Assembly (NCBI GenBank): GCA_028386065.3
Contig: JAKUCV010001934.1
Coordinates: 52,529-116,528 of the forward strand
DNA from: Turnera subulata
Lineage: Eukaryota; Streptophyta; Magnoliopsida; Malpighiales; Passifloraceae
Direction: 5' to 3'
DNA: 64,000 nt
In this document: piece by piece, positions 58,599 through 64,000 of the stretch
Layout of the letters: each line of letters starts with the position of its first letter
Position numbering within the stretch: the stretch's first letter is position 1
The notes under the pieces: model-generated
Told to the model about the DNA's origin: nothing
The model's input: only the letters and a program-made list of their open reading frames with translations
Database searches by the model: none
Program-made: the position numbers and the translations under genes

Positions 58599-60361
58599 TT
58601 TATAGTAATATCAACTAAAAGCTTGGGTTCCCTTGCTATGTAATTCAGATGTTTAACAGTACACCAATCTTACTTAAATATTAGTTAGAAACCCTTGCGT
58701 TGCTTCGTACAGTCAAAATTTTCTATTAAATTTATTTGGGTACGAATGAGAACAAAACTAATAGAGATTATTTTGCAATTTAATGTTTTCAATTGTAATT
58801 TTTTTATTTTTTTAAAGGGCAATGAAATTAGTTGCTTAAATATTTCTAATTTGCACGTAAATATAATAGTCCCTAATAATTAGATATTGGCAATTGTATT
58901 GATTGAATATCATAGTATATTTTTTCTCTTACCATATCTTTTGCCTGGCCAAATGTGCTAATATTTCTCTATCTTTTAATTTTGATAAATTTTTTTATCA
59001 TATTTGCTGGATCGATCTAGACTGCTTCATGATTTTTGTTATCCTTAAGATAATCATATCATGACTTATTAAAAAATAAAAATTGTACTACCTATTAAAG
59101 AAAAGAAATGATGAAAAACATATTTTGGACCATTATTATATCTCCTTTGTGGTTCTCATCCTCCTTTTCACGGTAAGCTTCTTTTTATATAAAATCATAA
59201 TAGAACGATTAAAAATATATAAATGGATGTAAAAAAAAAAAAGAAGTCTAGATACAAACTAATAACAGCACATGCCCTATTTACCCCCTGTAAAAGCGAG
59301 AGGAATTTTATCGTGCTCAGACTGTATTAACTGACATGTTACTTGTTATAATATAACTAAAGGATTCTTTTAAAATGAGAAAAATTAAGAGGTCGGAAAC
59401 CTTAACTTACTATCTATAACTATACATTAAAGTCGGTGCAAGGGAGGATTGAGTTGTGCCACGTGTCCACCCACAACCTCTCCTTACACCAACTTGCACC
59501 TTTCAACTTTTTTTTTTTTTCTCCTCACCAGTACAAATGTTTTTAATCCTTAATAGAGTCTTGAACGTGGCAGCCCCCATGTGTCCTTCAATTTCATTTC
59601 TTTTCTCCATTTCATTTTTTTCTTCCATTTCATTTTTTTTTCTAGAAAATTTTCTCCATCTCTTCGTTGCCTCTTAGTGTTCTTATCTTATCCCATTCCT
59701 TCACTTAAATGGCTCTCCTCTGACAAAAAAATAGTGACTGTAGTATAAAATGTAGCACATCCCAATCTCTTTACACTAACTTTAGTGTATAATTTTTTTA
59801 AGCATGGGTTTGTCAATTTTTACCCTCATCAGTTAATAAAATATGAAACAATGGGTTTCTATTGTTGTTGTCACACATTCATTCATTATAACTCAACTAT
59901 ATAGGATTGGGATAATTCCTCCCTACACCAACTTTCACCGGTATGGCATGTGAAAAAAATTAAAAATATAAAATTTTTTATAAATTTAATACATTTAATG
60001 TGAAGGCGGTCTTGAAAGAGGAAAAAAAATAACTTTACAATTTTGTGATCTGATAAACAGTTGTAATCCATTAGTATATTTATTAATTGTTGCAAGTTAA
60101 AAAAGGGGGTGGGTCCTTGGAAAATACACAATCGAACCAAAATAATTTCGGTCTTTGGGGAAAGTTTACTTGATAATTTAACCTAAAAAATAGATTTGGT
60201 CTTTTAGAGTTCAAAATTTTAATTCACCAAAAAAATACTTCAAAATTTTAATTTTGGCATTTTTATTTGCAACACATTTATCATTCCAATTTTCTCCCAA
60301 AAAATTATACCCGTTTCTCACATATTTATCTTTTTGAGGTGTAAAATGCAACCAGTCCATG
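58599..60361. other. AT-rich flank with a weak inverted-repeat unit (59428-59940)
   Basis: No coding signal is present. A motif of the form AAGTYGGTGYAAGGGAGG occurs at about 59433 (plus). It recurs inverted at about 59480-59505 and 59920-59945, with a weaker inverted form near 59765. The outer pair could be the TIRs of a degenerate DNA element of about 510 bp, but I see no target duplication. The rest is T-rich and A-rich DNA. Confidence 0.4.
58681..58715 (-). other. Possible Helitron 3' terminus (weak)
   Basis: On minus, GTACGAAGCAACGCAAGGGT is followed by TTCTAACTAA and then T. This resembles plant Helitron 3' ends (GCGAAGC...GGGTTT...CTRR|T), but the hairpin is poor. Confidence 0.3.
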
Positions 60362-60366
60362 TTATA

Positions 60367-63278
60367 TGTAATGGCCCGGGTAAGAATTTTATTTTATCGG
60401 GACCGTGAAAGTCTTTCATACAGTATTTTACCTACTAAATTAATCTTGGGTAATTAATTCTAGGTAGAACGAGCACCGGATTCTGAAACCGAGCTTTGTT
60501 CCACGCTCGAGAATTTCCTAGGGATTTTACGGACCAAGTTGGAATTTTTCGGTCCGAACGGTACAGGGTAGTCGTTTTTCCCTGTGGTGCATGTGAAGTT
60601 ATCTTTTCCCTGTTGGGTTTTGACGCCTTGCTTCCCGTGAGTTTGCTCCTGTACGCATGAGAAGTTATGTCTCCTCCTGTTGGCTCGTGACGTTGAACTG
60701 TGTTGACCTTGAACCAGCATGTTATATCTGCTTCTCCTTCCCTTGTGCAAATCAGCAACCCAGCAATCTCAAAGAAGCCAGAGCCATACCGTTTCCCTGT
60801 CAACAACCTGAGAGAAAAATAAAAACAACAACTCACACACACAAAAACAACCGCGCCACCTCCACCATGAACCACCATCAACCCGACACCATCACCCACC
60901 CTTTTCCCCATTTCTTTTTTCCCGTGATGCCAGCACCACCACACCGTCACCTTACTTCTCCTTCCCCGAGTAACCCACGTCCACCACCACCACTTGCACC
61001 CCTTTCCCACCCGAGCTTCGTCACAGTTGCCCCGCCACTACCCCCGTCACCTTCCTCTCTTTCCCTTCCTTTCTTTCCTTTCTTTCCACCGCGCCAACCA
61101 CCTACAGAGCCGCTTTCACCCACACACCACCCGTTCACCGCCATCACCGTGACCACCCAAGCCACCCGACACCATCCTTACGCCCGACCACCCTCGCTTG
61201 CAGCCTTCAGACGCCACCAACACCTTCCCTTGCCGGCTGTTCACAACACCACAACCCCACAACAGCCACCCTTTCCTTTCCCTTCTCCCCTCCCGCGAGC
61301 TGCCACCATGACCAGCTCACCTTCACCGCGCCTTGCTCCTGCACCACGGAGCCGCCACGCCTCGTCACCTCGCACCACCATCCCCGTGGCGTCCTCACGC
61401 TCACACCGTTGTCCCCGCGCCCGTCGCTTCGCCCCGCCTGCAAGCCGTCGCCCTTGCCGCCTCGTCTCATGCCACAATCGCCGCCTGCGACCATCTCCTC
61501 CCCGAGCTCGTCAGTCGCCGTCCCCTGCGTCGCCCTCGTGTCGTCTCCACGCCGCAGCTGCCTGCTCGTCGTGCCGAGCCCGCCTAGCCCGTCATCTGTG
61601 CCGCCCGCGCAGGTAAGCTCACGTAGAAGACAACACTGTAGCATGCATGGCGAGTTGATTTTAATTTGCCTGGGCTGGTTTTATTTTTGGGCTATTTTTC
61701 ATTGTTGCGTGGGTTGGGTTTGAACTTGGCCTTAGTGGGCTGTGAGGCAGTAGGCTTGGGCCTGCACATGGGCCTGAGCCTGGGCCCTGGTTGGGCCTAG
61801 GCTTGGTACTGTGCACGGCCCAGTCAGGCACTGTTCACGGCCCAAGGTTAAAAAAAAATATATATATAATAAAATCTGGGAAAATATAATAAATATTAAG
61901 GTATATTTTGAAATTAAGTTATGGAAATATATTTTGAAAAAAAAGGATTTAATTTGGTAGAATAATTTTGGAAAATGGAATTGTTCTCTAAGGTTATAAT
62001 TTATGAAAAGTAAGGATATATTTATGGAAATAATTACGGAAGGCTTTTAACCAAAGTATTAACACCAGAATAATACCGGAAAAGTATTCTGACACTTAGA
62101 AATAAATGGTGAATGATGAAGATAACGGGGTAACCGAAACCGAGCCGGGTTAACGTTTAAATTCACAGAATAGCATCTCATTTTCATAATATTGTTGTGC
62201 ATCTTATGTGAGTATGTTGATTATTTGCTATATAGGAATTGATATTGAACAGTTGCTAGAGGAACTTGCTGTGGAACCCGGAAGTATTTCATAACGGATA
62301 AACGGCTAAGGTGAGGATGGATAACCCTTGATATGTGCCTGTAATACTTTGTGTGCTTTGTTGTTTGATTGAACTGCTGAGGTGTTCATTGTTGGTTAAT
62401 TGACTGGTGTGATTATTGTTGTTGTGTTTGTTGGACTGTGATATTGATTCTGTGGATATTGTGTTGAGATTGATGTTGGACTATTGACCATGGGTAATTG
62501 ATAATGGATATTGGAAATGGAAATTGGATCATTGGAAGTTGTGTTGACGACTTTAATGTCACTTGGAAAGTAGTGGTACGACTCGATGGGTAAAGACTAT
62601 TTTGTGGTGTCCATGACCTGGGTTACTTGTGGTAAGCATGTCTATGCTTGGGATGTCGATCCCTGGGTTCTCTTGGTTTTAGTCTGGCACCCGAAATATG
62701 TTTATATCCAGGTCTGACCCCTAGCTTGTCCAGTGACTGGGCCCGGAAGATAAAAATTGGTAATAATAATAAATATTCTTTTGGTCTTGGCTCAGTCATG
62801 ATTTGGTTGATTCTTGAGTTGTCTTTTATTGGTATTTTCTTTGAAGTATTATAGTTGCCTGCATATCTCTGTTTATCCACGGTTGGTGAGCACTTCGGAC
62901 TCACCCCTCGCCTGCAGGGTTTCATCCCGTAGGTTGAGTTGTTTCGTAGTTCAGGTACGACGTACGACGGCTACTGCTCCTCCACCTGACTCCGGATCCA
63001 TACCTCCGCTGCATGTCCATATAAGTCTTCCGCAGTTGTGTTATATGTGATGATGTGTTGATGCTTTTCCTATTTTTCCTATGATGTTGTTGTACCATAT
63101 GTGCTCTGTTGTTGTTGTTGAGGATGTGGCTTGAATAAAGGTCCCCGAGTATGGGTGACGATTGTATCATATGGATTGTTGTTGTAAAATACTTGTCAGT
63201 TGTACTGTCTGTTCTATCAATAAGAATAGTTTCGGAACGTGCTTACTATGTCTAGTAAATACGGGTCGGGGCGTTTCA
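60367..63278 (+). mobile_element. Solo Ty3/gypsy LTR with perfect 5-bp target duplication
   Basis: The 2912-bp LTR starts TGTAATGGCCCGGGTAAGAA and ends CGGGGCGTTTCA. TTATA flanks it at 60362-60366 and 63279-63283, so it is a clean solo LTR formed by recombination between two LTRs. A C-rich block (60870-61612, open over 319 codons from 60657) ends in GCAG|GTAAGC at 61613. AT-rich sequence follows to GAACAG ending at 62252, then AAG|GTGAGG at 62311. One GGGATGTCGATCCC hairpin lies near 62650 and the core at 62886-62955. Confidence 0.95.
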
Positions 63279-63283
63279 TTATA

Positions 63284-64000
63284 AATGTCTAACAATTTAA
63301 TTAGTTTTAAAAATTTATTCATGTAAAACACTATGATAGTCGCTTTTTATAAAACATAATTATCTTACAACGGATTTGCGGCTTTGTACGAAGTAATTTA
63401 CAACTTTCTTTTAAGATATAGAGGTCAAATTAAATATTGAAACTTGATAATCATATGATATTTTATCTTTTTTATTCAAAAATAAAATATTATGCCTATA
63501 ATTGTTGATCTCTAAGTGTAATTTAATATTAATTTTAACTACTATAGGTAAAATCAAAATAATCTTTTTTAATATTATGCAGAATGTATTATGCTTTTAA
63601 CAATTATGTATTTCATTAAAATATATAAACATTATATGGAATTTTTATTTCTTTGAGTGGCTTCAAAATTTTGAGTGATCTTTAAATTATATTCTAATTA
63701 AAATTTTTTTTTATACAATAAAAAATAAATATAAATATATGGACGTTCGCTGCTAACTTGGCTTATATTTCTTCTTATTTGCATAAAATTTAAAATTGAT
63801 AATACTTTTTCTTTTATATGTTAAAATAAGCTAATATTTGTACTACTAAATTATGTATTAATATATTTTAGTGTTGTCAAAATGCAAGCCCCGAAGCAAA
63901 GTGAGGGCTTTGGCTAGTATATTATCAAGTAGGTATGCTACATGGTACAACTTGAGCAATATAAATTTTTCCCACCGAGGTAGCCATTAGGTACGCCATT
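63284..64000 (+). other. AT-rich end of window with a possible Helitron 3' terminus at 63917
   Basis: The stretch is non-coding. Near 63885-63917, AAGCCC and GGGCTT arms enclose CGAAGCAAAGTGA and are followed by TGG, CTAG and then T, the layout of a plus-strand Helitron 3' end. No matching 5' TC end was found in the window. Confidence 0.4.

Noticed and set aside
60657..61616. A 319-codon proline/serine/arginine-rich protein in the solo LTR
   Set aside because: The frame follows C-rich composition of the putative leader block; other LTRs have different frames at the same place, and no domain is visible.
58681..63917. One Helitron spanning 58681-63917 around the solo LTR
   Set aside because: Both candidate ends look like 3' termini facing outward, so they cannot be the two ends of one Helitron; no 5' TC end was found for either.

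Overview
This window looks like nuclear, repeat-rich (heterochromatic) DNA from a flowering plant, probably a eudicot. The basis is nested Ty1/copia and Ty3/gypsy retrotransposons primed from initiator-Met tRNA, a Cassandra TRIM carrying a 5S-derived domain, MULE, hAT, Stowaway and Helitron elements, and exon-like islands in AT-rich DNA. I see no intact host gene. The only convincing host coding sequence is a broken gene for a putative secreted protein with internal repeats, whose two parts now lie about 31 kb apart.

Layout. 1-4002: two nested long gypsy LTRs on the minus strand. 4172-4977: a hAT-type MITE with an 8-bp target duplication, itself carrying a Stowaway MITE. 5549-7658 and 9109-11524: two MULE-like elements of one family with long terminal inverted repeats (TIRs) and 10-bp target duplications. 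8562-12492: the 3' half of a decayed copia (C3, minus strand), with the second MULE inside it. 12493-16108: most of a 4.4-kb gypsy LTR (LTR-A, minus), abutting 16109-16650, one part of the secreted-protein pseudogene. 17355-32650: copia C2 (minus), interrupted at 19898-28536 by its sister copia C1 (plus); the assembly gap lies in the C1 3' LTR. 33597-35122: another gypsy-type LTR. 36961-40971: the 5' half of C3 (plus), holding an intact Cassandra TRIM at 39518-40470. 40972-47351: an internally deleted gypsy (element B). 47352-47697: the first part of the secreted-protein pseudogene (minus). 48293-58598: a non-autonomous Helitron (minus) carrying a nearly complete Tekay/Del-type chromovirus (element G). 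60367-63278: a solo gypsy LTR with a perfect 5-bp target duplication.

Main structural result: the segment of about 28.5 kb between 12493 and about 40971 appears to be inverted. Three interrupted units become continuous if it is flipped back: copia C3 (reverse transcriptase on one side, RNase H and 3' LTR on the other), the 5' LTR of gypsy B (LTR-A plus the fragment at 40972-41704), and the secreted-protein pseudogene with A/T target duplications at the outer LTR ends. This is either a real rearrangement or an assembly error.

Main molecular result: the long gypsy LTRs share an organisation that reads like a multi-exon leader. Each has a C-rich or GC-rich block ending in a consensus 5' splice site, then an AT-rich stretch, in most copies a conserved AG acceptor and a second donor, then a variable array of short hairpins, and finally a nearly invariant 69-nt structured core close to the LTR end. 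Copia C1 has a separate palindrome array (ACATCGATGT, about 22 copies) in its leader. Almost all premature stops in the retrotransposon genes are explained by C-to-T or G-to-A change, as expected for methylated, silenced elements.
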